A DNA stretch of 64,000 bases from positions 2,217,025 through 2,281,024 of the forward strand of contig FJOG01000004.1 of assembly GCA_900073065.1 (NCBI GenBank), read 5' to 3'. Positions within the stretch are counted from its first letter, which is position 1; each line of letters begins with the position of its first letter. This stretch comes from Phialocephala subalpina (lineage: Eukaryota; Ascomycota; Leotiomycetes; Helotiales; Mollisiaceae). The position numbers and the translations under genes are program-made. A model generated the notes under the pieces. The model was not told the DNA's origin. It was given only the letters and a program-made list of their open reading frames with translations, and did no database searches. This document shows positions 1 to 14,772 of this stretch, in pieces.

Positions 1-30
1 GGTCAGCATTGTTCTCAACTTCGTGACATG

Positions 31-621
31 CTACCAACTTGGAATAGCCTTGCGGAAATAGGGCTGGAATCTCTTATTCGGGTCATAAGGCTCCTTAGCC
101 AGTGGTTTCTCATTCTTAGGCCGAGTGAGCCTGGCCGGCATGTTCGCGGTTGCAAGATCGAAGGTTTGCCTTGATTTCGACTTGAAGCCTGGCAGATCCT
201 TTTCTGTGAATGCGAACGTATTCTTCACTTTTTCCTCCGTAATATCCAACATGTATTCCTTTGGGATAGGTTGATGAGCCGCGATGTCGGAATTGAGCAA
301 CATGTGAAGCTTCTCCTGCGATCGTGTTAGTACAGAACTGATATCCACACAGCGCGGGGACATCTTCCATACCCTCTTCTGACCATCGGGACCTGCTTCT
401 TGGGTTACTCTGATGGTGCCAATAGGAATCTCAGCATCGTCGTCGAGTTTAGACCAAGCTTCCCACATATATCTAGGGACCTTTGCGAGATAGAGTGACT
501 TGAAGGCAGGATCTTCGTTGAATTCGAGGTCGCCCGCATCTTCGTAGATATCTTCTTCGCTGAAGGCACCAGGCGATGCGCCTGCTACCTCCGGATCCGG
601 CTTGATATGAGCGTCCGCCAT
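31..621 (-). CDS. TFG2: TFIIF beta subunit (Tfg2/RAP30-like), partial at window edge
   Basis: General transcription factor IIF small subunit, which partners the TFIIF alpha subunit in the nucleus and helps RNA polymerase II enter the pre-initiation complex. The visible 190 or so residues start at an ATG at 621 and carry an acidic N-terminus followed by the N-terminal dimerisation region typical of fungal Tfg2 (segments YLAKVPRYMWEAW, GTIRV, and a C-terminal stretch PYDPNKRFQPYFRKAIP). The family continues after this point with a winged-helix domain, so the in-frame stop at 31-33 is probably inside an intron whose donor lies near position 38-39; the acceptor is outside the window. The gene is divergent from the CCCH gene at 960 with 338 bp between start codons. 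Family recognised from sequence memory; the exact donor is inferred. Confidence 0.88.
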   Translation of the reverse strand: MADAHIKPDPEVAGASPGAFSEEDIYEDAGDLEFNEDPAFKSLYLAKVPRYMWEAWSKLDDDAEIPIGTIRVTQEAGPDGQKRVWKMSPRCVDISSVLTRSQEKLHMLLNSDIAAHQPIPKEYMLDITEEKVKNTFAFTEKDLPGFKSKSRQTFDLATANMPARLTRPKNEKPLAKEPYDPNKRFQPYFRKAIPSW

Positions 622-959
622 GGTATGGAGTATCCAGTATTATCGCAGAACCTCCATCAGTAGAAAACCGTCGTGAACGGATTGTTTTGCAAAGGGCGAC
701 GTGATTGCGTTCTTTGTTGTCGATTGTCGGCTGAGGAAAGCTCTTGGAATGGATACAAGGATGTCGAGATGGCTGCGGGAAGTCGCTTTGGCGAAAGCGC
801 GCTAGTGGAGCTTTCTATTTCTGAACGCAACATGCAACCATTTTTCTCCCACGCGCCTTCGTTTTTCCCAACCACAACTTCTGTCACACAACGACACTTC
901 TTCTGCATACTTAGAGAACACAAGTAAACGCGTTACTAACAAACAGGAAAACAGCAAGC
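622..959. promoter_or_regulatory. Shared divergent promoter region
   Basis: A 338-bp interval between the start codons of the TFIIF beta gene (minus) and the CCCH zinc-finger gene (plus). It must contain both promoters. No clear TATA box or known operator was recognised; small ORFs here have no recognisable product. Confidence 0.5.
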
Positions 960-2660
960 ATGTCTTCTGAGGACCAGCAGATCCTCGACAAGATCAGTCA
1001 GCTCGCTGGTAAGTTCGCCACACACCGATCTGTTTGCTCGCACTCAACTGACCTCCCACCTCCAGGCAAGATCAATCGGCAAAAGAATGGGCACGTACCT
1101 GATCAGCCAGTACGATATCAACCAGCTCGATCCAGTAGCTACGGCGGTATGTAACCACTTGTCCGACCCTCTGATTCCGGGGCTGATCCCTTCGAAGGAT
1201 ACCAACAGTCGAGCGCAGCATGGCAGTCAGGTCGCGGAGGCTACAGTGCGCGAGGATTTGGGCGAGGTGGCAGAGCGACTCAAGTTCATCGCAATCGTAC
1301 CTTGGTTCTGAACGGAAACAACTCCTCTACGTCCCTTACTACAACAGATGGTGGATCTAATGAGGAGAATACGAAGCTCAGCGCCGAGCCCTCAACCACG
1401 GTTTCTGCTTGGGTTACGAAGAATGATCGTCATCTACAGCTTATCAATACAGCAGTATTTGAGAAAGAAAGCCAGCAACGCGCAAAGGACATGGAACAGT
1501 CCCGTCAACAAAAATTGAAACAAAAGGATGGACGTGAGAAGATGAGATTCATGAAGCATTTTCAGCGGCCGGCAATCAATGCCTATAACTCTTCTACGCC
1601 TCAGTCGACCAACGGAGGCAAACCACACGAGATCGAATTGGATGGAATTCGCTTTCTTGTAACCAAGGACGGAAGCAAGCTGATGAAGGTTCCTGGTGAG
1701 AGCTCACATTCAACGGCCAGCAAAGCAGTTGGTGATACCAAAGAATCAACCATGGGCTTACAGTATCTAGGCGATGCGAATGCTGCAAAAGCTACCCCGA
1801 AGACAAAAGTAGTTCACGGCGTTCGGTTCTTTCGAAGCAAGAACGGCAACTTGTACCGCGCAGGCATCATCAAGGCACATCGGTACGGAACACCAACATT
1901 CGGTCACACAAGGAGTCACCCATACTGCTCGAGCGCTAACACATTCAACAATAGGAGGAAGGCGGGTTTCCAAAAAATTCAACAACCATGCCAGACATTT
2001 TCAACTACGGGTATTCCCTTTCCTATGAGCATCCACTGACTACGCCTCAAACGTGGAGGAGCGACCTGGGTTTCAGCTAACACTTCACTTTTTCTAGGTT
2101 CATGCCACAAAGGACCGAGCTGCCGGTTTATTCATGATCCTTCAAAGGTCGCTGTATGCAAAGAATTTCTTCACAAGGGTTCATGTCCAAGTGGAGATGC
2201 GTGTGACCTATCACATGAATTGACCCCACAGAGAACTCCTGCTTGCCTGCATTTTACCAAAGGAAATTGCTCGAACCCGAATTGTCGATACGTTCATGTT
2301 CGGGTCTCACCAACTGCGCTTGTCTGTCGAGACTTCGGCACCTATGGCTATTGCGAAAAGGGGACGGACTGCACGGAGCGTCATGTTAATGAGTGCCCTG
2401 ACTTCAGCAATACCGGAACCTGTCCTACCAAGGGATGCAAATTGCTTCATCGGCACAAGGCTAGCGTCATGCGTACCAACATCCTCCGCAGCGAACTATC
2501 AGGAGAAGACGAGAACAGTGATATCTCAAGTGACGAGGAGGGAGAAGAGATTGATGATGACGATGTCGATTCCGATGACCTCGAGGAATTCTTCGGAGAC
2601 TATGACGGCGATATCGACTCGGATATTCCCATGCAGCAGGATTACGTTCAATTGTCGTGA
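960..2660 (+). CDS. CCCH zinc-finger protein with five fingers (ZC3H3-like)
   Basis: Four exons give 501 aa: 960-1008, 1066-1146, 1198-2010 and 2098-2660. The introns have donors GTAAGT, GTATGT and GTATTC and AG acceptors, and the join is in frame throughout. The N-terminal half is low complexity with RG/GY patches. Two similar motifs follow (IRFLVTKDGSKL and VRFFRSKNGNLY), and then five consecutive C-x7-8-C-x4-5-C-x3-H fingers at about residues 308-327, 335-354, 364-381, 391-410 and 414-432. The C-terminus is strongly acidic. Five clustered CCCH fingers preceded by GxRF-type motifs match the metazoan ZC3H3/Smicl architecture, a nuclear RNA-binding family linked to polyadenylation and mRNA export; transferring that role to this fungus is inference. 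The first finger is split by the last intron. Confidence 0.85.
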
Positions 2661-5600
2661 TTCCTGCTTGCATTGTTACTAATCGTCTCAGCGCCTGCTA
2701 GCCGCTCCTCGGAAAGCTCGCATTGAGATCTTCACGACCATACATTTTCCTTTCTCAGCGATGATTTATTCAGTTTTGCATGGCATTGGCAAGGAGTTTG
2801 GGTTTGCATTGGAGGGCATACCATGGTATATGGCGAACGAAAATAGAACGATACCCATGGACCTCAAAAGCCTTCGGCGTCTGGAGCTCAGCTCTCATAC
2901 AGCCTCGCGCCTGTTCGCGTTATGTAAAGAATAGGAAGAATCAGGAAGAAGCAGAAGAAGAAAAAAAATAATAATCAAGAAACATTATTGCACTCCTGTC
3001 TCAGTACGTCTCAAAGTGCCATGTCTGACCTCCAATCTTAGAATCTTTTCTTCACCTTCATATGCGCGTGACCTCGACTTTGTGTATATACATGCAGGTC
3101 TGACTTCTGCATGGAAAGCGAGGACGTGCTGTTTTCACTCATCAATTGAAATCGGGTTCTGCATGTTGATTATGAACTGTTATGAGTGGAGATATTTTTC
3201 TTTTATCTTATGTGCCGGTCTCGGAGGCGTTTGCGTGGGAACCGTGGGCTCGGTACTGCACGCATGTAGGATTTAGTGACCTAGGAAATTTTGAGAGGTG
3301 TTGAATTGTTGTGTGGGGTGCTTTGGATGCAGCAAGTTCTGAATCTGGTAGAGATTCCGATCTTATCTTTTATGACAGATGGAGTGGAGGTGTGGGAATG
3401 AGACAGGACTGGGAGACTTGATGTTGGTTTTCGAGAAAGAGGGCATTCAAAAGAGGGGTCTTGAGAAACATGCACAGAAGCGCTGCGAGGGAAGCCGAGA
3501 CATACATACATTTCTGTAAATATGCAGGTCTGCATGAAGGACTGATACATCTGATTTTCATCGCTGAAGATGTGCCCCCACGATGAGTAGCGCTTGGGGA
3601 TTCGAAACTGTTGCTGCCTTTACTTCGAGCAAAGAATTCAAAGACGAGAACATTTTGGGGGAGGGAAGATCTCTGCCTCGATGTGTCTCAAGCGAATGGT
3701 ATAGTACGGTGTAGGAGAGAGTCAGGAGAGAATATCAGCTTCGAAAGAGTGGCAGGACTTTCGACTCCGCGCTGTGGGTTAAGCTTGGGTGCATCTGCGA
3801 TGCTACTGCGATTTATGTCCTCTTTCATCTCGAAGTCAGGTTGGGTCGCAATCCAGGGGGTTCTCTGAAGCTGAAGATGGGATTGGACATGGTAGGGCGA
3901 GTTGTCTGGAGGCGGAGAGTTTACGGGGGGTGCAGTGCAGATGTACATGCTACTTTATGCGTAGGTATGAGTTGTCTTTGGTTGGTATTCGGGAAGTGCG
4001 AGCCTGCAGAGAGGTACATGAAGTATATGTACATATCTTTGGTTCGTTCTGGGAGTTCTTCGAGCCTCGTGATCATGGACTGGCTATGGGGGTAAGGGGG
4101 GATTGGACGGGAGGCGCGGCGGAGAATGTCCGCTGAGTGGGAGTGGAGTGGAATTGGAAGATCAAAGTTTCGAAAGGTGAATTGGACATCTCTGGACGAG
4201 TAAATTTAGGGAGATCGGCATGATTGTCGGTATTGGCTTTGAGGATCAGGAGTTCAAGATGCTTTGCAGGACTGGGAGGGAATTGGTTCCGAATTGAAGA
4301 GAGATAGTGGGGGCGGAGTCAAATCATCAAGTAGAGTTAGAAGCTTGGTGTATGGGCTCAGAGTGGCGAATGTACGCGTAAACTTTGATTCTTGGTATGA
4401 AGATCAATGTATAAAACGTGCTAGAGGATGAATCATGGTGGTATTTTGGATGGGGGCATTGATGGCTTGAGAACTCGGGAAAACGCGGAGAGACAAACGA
4501 GATGGTCGAAGATATGAAGTTATAAGAACTCTTCACTATAGTTCACATTTGTCTTTGAGATTAGCTGCTTGAAGAGATGTAACTCAGGCCACTATTCATG
4601 CCCGGATTTTATGTTCGGACGATTGAGATGGGTGGTATGAACGGACAGGCAGTTCTCTGCATTTTAATTTTTAACGACAAAAGTGTAATAATGAGTTGAA
4701 AGCATCACAAATGTGATTTATTGAATCCCTTGCTTCAATGTGCGATTTTGCTTGAAAGATGAAGTCATTTTAAAGATGAGATGCCCGTGGAATGAGCGTT
4801 CAGCTCGCTTAGGGGAATGTTTATAAGACGAGGACTCAACTTCCTCAAGAACGCTACAACTAAACAAGAATTTGCGCTCTTCACGCGACTCATACTTTCA
4901 TTCTGGAACGCGCGACTTGCGATCAGATTTTTGACGTCCATTGCGGCTCAGCGCCACGTAAATGCCCAACCTCACTCGGTCTCTCATTCCGAACATGGCC
5001 CGCCAGACCGCTCACAGTGAAGAGGTCGTCACCGATCTCCCATCAATTGGATTACGCAAGTGGCGTTTTTCAACTTGTTTGGATGAAGAAGATTACTTGG
5101 CGATGATGTTCACTTAGGATCTCAGCGGGAATATCAGAAGGAGATCTCGACCGTCTAGAATTGGGAATGTCCGTGGAGCGAACTGAGGGAATATTGAGAG
5201 CTGGTGGGGGCTCAATCCGATATCTTCATGTCGATCGGATCGATGAAAGGGAATCTTGAGACGGACACCTTCTCAACAATTGGGATGGTGAGACCTTCGG
5301 GAATTCTTGGAGAAGGAGCCTGTGAAGTGAGCGAGGTTGACCTTGACAAGGCGCTCCCTTCGTCCCACAACCACGAACGACGCAAGGACCACCAGTCGCA
5401 TCAAGAGAACCTCGAAAGAAACAAGTAAACAGTTCAATCTCACAGGCAATTCCATGCTCTATCAGATGTTCCTCAAGCTCTTGGTCATTAGGAGGGTTCG
5501 GTTCCTGACTTTTCTCAAGCCCTACCTCGGGTTGAAGCTTCATGACGAAATGACCACGCGTGTTCCTTTTCATACGTCACAGCTGCTGAAAGAAATGCAT

Positions 5601-8302
5601 ATGTTTCAGAGATTTCTGCAACATAGAATCCATTGGAGAAGCCGTGGCAGGAACATGGCGTCACCGCCACAAATCCATATTTGGATTATCTTATAATGAG
5701 AAGTCCAGGAATAACCCATTTAGGATTTCTTCACCGCTCCCCACTCCCGAAAAAGCAAAACTATACGAAGGAGGGCTTCGGAGAGACAGATTTTCCCGGA
5801 GAACTTTCAGGGACAGAGAAAAAGGTAAAGTGTGACGCAGAGAGCGTTGCATGGAATGCACATATCCGGCGGGAGCTCTGCAACACGCATTTCGATCTCA
5901 GATATGGTGGGACAATATGGACTTTGGCATCCGACCCGCCGACGTCGTTTGCTGGAGAATTCCTATCGAATGTCGATTCGATAGCTGGCCGTGACAGAGG
6001 TCGGCGTCATACAAACGAGGAAACATCGAGACGATCGATTCAGACCGACAATTGCATTGTGGAATTCGTGGCCAGACTCTTTGTTTGCTTGCATCTCAAC
6101 AAGCGTGAAGATGGTCCTGAAGGATCGAATCTTCTCGTAACTCACAGCAGAGCCTGGCGGTGAATGAAGTCCTGAGGATGTCGTTCGCCAGAGAGCCGCC
6201 GACAGACTGATGGTAGGGCTCTGTATACACAGCGGCTGTGTTTGAAGTTGAGCGTCCGGCTTGCTGCCAGACCAAGGGATTGTCATGTCCCCAGCCACTC
6301 AAGAAGGAAGACTTGGAAAATCCTTCATTGTTCTCCACTGCAACGATATTATGAGTCTTCTGCAAGGTTCACACCGCCAATGCTTTTGCTTTCATGAGGT
6401 TCTGGAAGTCCTCGGTAGTGTTACCCGCTCCTGGATGCCCCTGCTATGCCTGGATAACGTCTTCGATACCTGGATCCTCCCAGTTTTGCTCTCAACCCCC
6501 CTCCAAATCCAGCCTCTCAGCAGCATCATTTTACGAACTCTGTCAAATTGATTCCGTCATACGCGCAATCGCGACCAGCGATCCCTTTATGCGCGCCCCA
6601 ATGTTTACTCCTCAAAAGGCAATAACCTGGTGCGGAAAATTTATTTCATGCTGGGTCGTCTGAAAATATCTCGTCCTCATAAGGTGAAGAAGCCAGGGAT
6701 GTAGCGAGTCCCGTCCAGGGAATCCTGTCGAAATTCTCCCGCCGCCAGTCTCCAGCAAGTGGGAGACGAGACGAGGAATCGAGACGGTGTGATCAGGGCT
6801 GAAAGGGGCTTTCGGGAGTTTGGAAGCTGTGGAATGCTTCCGTTTCGACTGATGGCTGTCCAGTCGTGAAGCTGCCCTGAAGACGTTGGGCACACGTTGT
6901 GTTATTGTTTAGGTATCCACTAGAGACGTGAGCATGCACGAGAGGCACTGGCAGTTTGGGACAGTGATCAATCATGCCACAGGATGAGCCCATCCACGAT
7001 CACAGAAGGTCTCTCGCGTGGCCTTGAGGCCGCAGTGCTTCAAGTGGAGGAATAATATGGGGGGGTTGGTTCGGATATCTTGACGGCATATCCAGTGCCT
7101 CTGCCATTTCTCATCACGCCCGATCACGACGACCGGGCCGCAAATGAAACCATCATCCGAAACCTAGAATGGTACTTCTGAGCCTTCTGTCAAAATATTA
7201 TGATGGGGGGTGTAAACAGCCGACGCGTGATAAGGAGGTCCTCTGCAAGAGGGCCCCGAAGCGTGAAGGCATATCCGAGCCAGTGCCGGCGAGGATGAGG
7301 AGGAACATTGAGGATTGCCTCAGTTCTAGCGATTGGTGTTCGCTCCTGTTACGAGCAGCACGGTTTCCAGCCTATCACTTGATGAGGACAATGACTCTTT
7401 CTGGCGGGAAGACGGAGCACAAGAGCGCGACAGTCCCAATCAGCAGTCACAGTCAAGGACGCGCAGAGGAAACAAACTTGGCCCCGGACACCTGCCATGC
7501 GACCGCATCTGGGCGACCTATCGGCGGTGGCCATTGCAAGCAGCATGCGATGGGCTGGAGACATCGCAGCTCCACTGCTGCCCAACTTGCGCTGGGGGAG
7601 AGGATGGGCACACACAGGCGCACCAGGTGGGAGAACTGGGAGAACTGGGAGAACCCACTACTGTCTGCATCGACACCGTCTACACTAACCTCCCCTCTTG
7701 TCACTGCAATAGGCCTCCCTCCTCTCGTCGGGTCACTCTAGGTCGTGCTGCCAGACATTTGTTGCATCGGCAGCCAGGCTCTCGCTTGCACCCGCAACTC
7801 GCCTTGCTTTTCCACGCTTCCCGTTGCTCCCTGGCCTCTCCTTGTTCTGGACGCATGGCGCATGGGAGGTCGAGCCAGGTTGGGGCATGCAGACATAATT
7901 TGCTCCATTTGCGCCAAACCACTTGACGACTTACTTCGGGTGGGACGAGGACAGCCGATGGAGCTGCCAGTGCGGGAGGCAGAGGCTCATGGGATAAGAA
8001 CCATGAGGGCCCGTTCCACTATCGCGACTGATCTCACTCATACCTCGCACGGTACTTTTACACCAACGCAGCTTGTCTTCTTCCTTCGCCCGGAAAAGAC
8101 ATCATTGCTCTCAGTTTGCACGACCATCACTCGAACATCTTCAGTGATTCTGCACCTTGTGACTATTCTACTATTTTATCACTTATCGTCGTGATCGTCG
8201 ACGATTGATCGCTTCACCGCCACACCAAACCAACTCCTCACCAGACCATCCGAACCTCGCTTTCGCTTCCCCTCCCACAACACCAACACCAATTTTCACA
8301 CC
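2661..8302. other. Gene-poor 5.6-kb interval
   Basis: No ORF here carries a recognisable domain, and the ORFs present overlap in several frames without a convincing exon chain. The last 1.0-1.3 kb before the bZIP start is pyrimidine- and CACA-rich and may be a long 5' leader of that gene (inference). I saw no transposon ends, tRNA or tandem array. Confidence 0.5.
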
Positions 8303-10212
8303 ATGGCAGCGTACCCGATGCACAACTTCTATCGGCCATCAGAGCTGACGGTCGATACTCACACACGGAACTACTTCGAGGAGGACGAAGGTAGCATCTT
8401 GGATGAGAACATTTTGGACCAGAACGGCCTCGACTCAGGATTGGAGATGTCACCGCCCATCAACGGCAGCCGGCGGGAATCCTTTGCAGTATCATCAGCA
8501 TTGTTCTCACCGAAGACAGACGAATGGCAGCATGTCGACATGCAGCCCATGGCTTCCAACAATCCCTTTGTCGAGCATAGCAACAACCCCTTCATGCGCG
8601 TCGAATCTCAATCTTCAAATTATGGACACCAGAACCATGGCTGGCCGATCAATAGTGGCTCAGGAATGAGCACACCGATGCAAGGACATGATGGGTTACC
8701 GAATGATTTCGAGGTCAGCGCTCCAATGTTCCAAAGGCCAATGCAGACTCCATTCACCAACCCCACAAACCAACAACTACCACTGTTCTCCGGCAATACC
8801 AGCAACGGCTCGATCCCAACTTCACCCCAGAAGGAATGGTCGGTAGCTGATGCCATGGACCACCGATCAATGCCAAAGCGAATGAGGCCACACAGCCCGA
8901 CTCTCCGTTCGCATCCTGATATGACGAGGAGAGGTGATGGAATTCGCAAGAAGAACGCTCGTTTTGATATCCCCGCGGAACGCAATCTAAACAACATCGA
9001 CCAACTCATTGCTCAGTCCACCGATGAGCAAGAGATCAAGGAGCTCAAGCAACAAAAGCGACTGTTGAGAAACAGACAAGCAGCGTACGTTCCCTTGGAC
9101 TTTGGTCTTCCTCCCATTTTGGTATCACCGGCCCGCTAACTAATTATTCTAGTCTTGATTCTCGCCAGAGGAAAAAACAGCACACTGAACGACTTGAGGA
9201 CGAGAAGAAGCATTACACTGCAGTAATCAACGACCTCGAGGAAGATTTGGCCGAAGCGAAGCTAGCACTAGATGAGTGGGCCCGCAAGGAACAACAGTAC
9301 CAGCAGTACATCGAGAGCATGCAGCTTGAGAAGGAAGAAATGGTACGCAACCACACCATTGAGACCGGTGACCTTCGAAAGAAGGTCAGCGTTCTCACCG
9401 ACCACATCCAACGTCTCGAGGTTACTCCTATGGCTGCCATGCCCAGCTCCACTGGTTTCTCTGCCGACTACTCCGACATCGACAGCCTCACTATGGACGG
9501 TGCTTGGGACAACATCTCGTTCCTCAACGACTTCTCTCCTCCCGAGGCTGAGGTCAAGGTCGAGACTTCCTCTTTGGTACCTGTCAAGAAAATCGAGAAC
9601 AGCCTACTCAGCGATCCTGAGAAGCCTGCTGCTCAAGGTCTCTTGTTGATGCTACTCCTCTTCGGTGCTTTTGTCGCTTCTAAGGGTTCATCTCCCAGCA
9701 TTCCTCAAATGTCCGACGACGTCCGAGCTGCTTCTGCAACTCTTCTCGAGGACATCTTTAAGGATGCTGGTGTCTCGCAGACTGCTTCTGGTGTCTCTGA
9801 GGCCATCGCTCCCCTCCCATCTGGCAACTCTTGGTCTACTGCCCCAATGGCCTCTTTGAATGGAATGGTCGGTGTCACTCAATCGACGCTTGGAGATATT
9901 GCCGATTCATTGACTCAACCTACCGAGGAACAAAATCATGAGCAACTATTCTCCATGTCTGCTGCACAATACAATGGTCTCACGAATCAGGACTTCCTTC
10001 AAGCTCCGCCTCAGCGGTCAACTTCACAAGGACGACGAAACCTTGGGGAAACATTGGCAGCTATGAGAAGTAACAGCAAGAAGTCAGCGGCTGAAGTCTA
10101 CACACGGTCATTACTCTGGGATCAGGTACCAAGTGAAGTTGTCCGCAACTTCGCCAAGCTTGTCTCGGATTGCAATTCTCAGAACAAGGACTGCAGTACA
10201 TCTGCAGGCTGA
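8303..10212 (+). CDS. bZIP transcription factor with a hydrophobic segment
   Basis: Two exons (8303-9084 and 9153-10212) give 613 aa; the 68-nt intron falls inside the basic region. Splicing restores the bZIP signature N-x7-R at N257-R265 (NRQAALDSRQRKK), followed by a long leucine-zipper-type coiled coil to about residue 345. The N-terminal 250 residues are Ser/Asn/Pro-rich and end in a conserved-looking stretch just before the basic region. Past the zipper lies a strongly hydrophobic run (LLLMLLLFGAFVA, about residues 424-440), then a Ser/Thr-rich C-terminus. The start has a good context (CACCATGGC). It is a nuclear DNA-binding regulator by family; whether the hydrophobic run tethers it to a membrane is inference. 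I do not assign an Aspergillus or yeast orthologue name. Confidence 0.88.
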
Positions 10213-12304
10213 ATCTTCACCTGCACCACGTACACACCTCTACAGTCATATCTCTCCGGTTATGAATCACGGCCTCCTCGATCACGATCGAACACACACA
10301 AAAGACAGTTGCTCATGCAACACTTGTGATTTCATTTGTCGTAGCAATTAAGCCAGCGAAGCGTCAGCGTTGAATTTTTGGACATTTATCTGCTTTTCAT
10401 TTTATATTTGCATCATCACGGCACAGCGACGGTACGGAAATCAGGGACGGAATAGGGAAATGGGAGCCGGCTACAGCTCATCAGTCACCCGCTGCGCAAG
10501 CAAGCAAGAAAGACGAGAGCAATTACCGAGCACAACGCTCGCAGAAATCCACTTTGTTTGGACATATGTAAATTGGATATTCCTGTTTCATTTTCGGGCT
10601 TGGAAAGAGGAGGGTCATTCGGACGGGTTTAACTACCCATTTTTGGAAGGGATACTTTTTTTTGTAACTTGGGGCATATTACTCGATCGTCATCATCTGT
10701 CATCGCATCTCGCATCCTCACGATTCACGACTCACGATACCACGCATACATACAATCAATTACTACATACTACGATTCTCACGAATGATTATGACGACGA
10801 TAGCTTTTTGACGCTCCAGAGAAATGGATGAAAAGGGAAGGCGAGAGCGTGGAGGAAGACGTTAATGATCACAATCATCCTGTATTTAAACTATTTTCTT
10901 CCTTCAGAAGGCAAAGCGATGGGCGAACGAACGAATGGTAGCTAGGCTTTGGGGAGGCAAAACCTGTATTTAGTGTAGCGAACTGGTCTTCGGACCTGTC
11001 AACGATGATCTATTTCTCGCTCCCATATCAAACTCTATCTACTTCCCAGTTTCTCCATGGTGCATTCCCAGAATCTAATCCTGCAGAAATCGGGACTATC
11101 TCTAACATCTCATCTCGATCGTCGATCAATCCTCGATACGCGATACCAAGAGTCAGTTCTGTCAGGATGACCTCGGACTCAGGACCTTACATTCATGTAT
11201 GTCTCAGCATATCCAAGCAAGCTGGTAAGGATCCTCTTCCAGCTGACTTCAGCACGACCAGTGCGCCGTATTTCAATTCATCCGGACTACGTTCCTAGCT
11301 TTCCTGGAGTATATGGGGCAGGAGCTATACGCTCCCACGTGCCGGATATTCTGGTGACCCCCCCATTATTATCCGCCCTTACCGAGTCCATCCAGAGTGT
11401 CTCGACTGCCAACTCACACCTGCTATTCGTACATTTCTCACGTGCTCTTACATTTTCTCCTTCCTATCCCCCGAACTGGGAGCCTAGAGAGGCAGCTAGA
11501 TAGATAATTACTCGATCGGGAAAACAGAAATGATCAAAGACGACTAGTGCGCGGCAGATAATCCTCCATTCCATTCAAATTTGGTGATCAGCAACAGATA
11601 TCAACGTCAAGTCAAGTGAAACAATTCAAACCAAAAGCAGCGCAGTCACTAGACCTTTCCTTCCTATCAGATCCGTCATCGAAAAATATTCAATTTATTT
11701 TAGGGCCTCGATGAACGCCCAGCCCAGGTGGCATGTACTGTTCCGTGGCCCACTACTGTACGCTGTATGTACTGTGTGTTACTGCGCCATGATCACATCT
11801 GCATCCGCATCCGCCATACATGCAGCAACCACGCATATCATCCCTATCATAAACGTCCTTTGCCTTCCCAAACGAACATGCGCCCCGACCTGACCATCCA
11901 GCTGCCCATGCTCTAATCTTCGGCTCGGAATACAACCCAGAAGCCACGCTATGTCTCAACGCCTGAAAATTGGATGTTATCGAATATGAATGGAGAGCTG
12001 AAGAATTCCGGAAAATTGGATAAGGTCGCCATGGCCCATGGGAGGACAAGATAGGACAACGGCAAGGCAGCCAGAGCGTACGCACTGCGTAACACGAGCC
12101 GGCTACGACGTGAGAGACCGCAAAAACGACCATGGCTCGCATGGCCACGAACTTCAATGACCCCGCTCGCTCGCTCGATCATAATAATCATCACATCACA
12201 AAACGCGACCTGAACAGCGACCCAACCCAAAGCGTAACCTTACTCATCCCACGCAAAACAACGCGGAAAACAGGAGACTCCGAAGTCGTGACTTTGGTCT
12301 CGGA
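10213..12304. other. Intergenic region
   Basis: About 2.1 kb between the convergent bZIP and Nif1-like genes. It probably contains both 3' untranslated regions. No coding sequence, RNA gene or repeat was recognised. Confidence 0.5.
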
Positions 12305-14179
<1,875 letters not shown>

Positions 14180-14772
14180 CTTAGCGCGTATTTTGATAGA
14201 ATGCGACGTCGCAATAGGGGGCGTGGACTGATGATTATGTAGTGGTCAGAATTTGGCATGCAGCTATTGTGGAGGTCGAAATAAGCAACGAAACGCGCCT
14301 TTGTCAAGCAATTCGTAGTGTCGCCTTGAAGCTTCGCAGACTGCAGTAAATATGCATTTGTATCGGAGGGCAATTATTTAAGGCCCTCATTTTCACGTTG
14401 GCAGTTGCTGATCTTGGCTTGGGAGGCTTAGACGGCTGTGCTGATGATGGAAATAGCGATGCGCGCGCGAACTCGTGGCCCAAATGGTTATGTATCGCGA
14501 CTGCTTATGCAATAACAGGTCACTGCAAAACATGTATCACCTTGGCGTGTCTTGAGCAATCATGGAACCATAGCATCATCAGTATGGCTTTGTACACCTC
14601 TGCAGCTCTGTGCGGATAGGTACTACGTGAATATCACGACCTTGACGTGACCTTGAGCGGTACCCCTTTTTCTTCGCTTCCTCGGCTTGTACGGGCACCC
14701 GAAGTGGACTGAGATATTTAAAGAGAAAGTCTCAAGAGAACATGTATGATCCAAGAAAGGGTATCTATTCGT
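14180..14772. other. Intergenic region upstream of the Nif1-like gene
   Basis: Holds the promoter of the Nif1-like gene and the 3' end of NOC4, both transcribed on the minus strand. Nothing else is supported. Confidence 0.45.

Noticed and set aside
5633..6163. 176-aa ORF in the gene-poor interval
   Set aside because: No domain, no exon chain, and competing ORFs on both strands.
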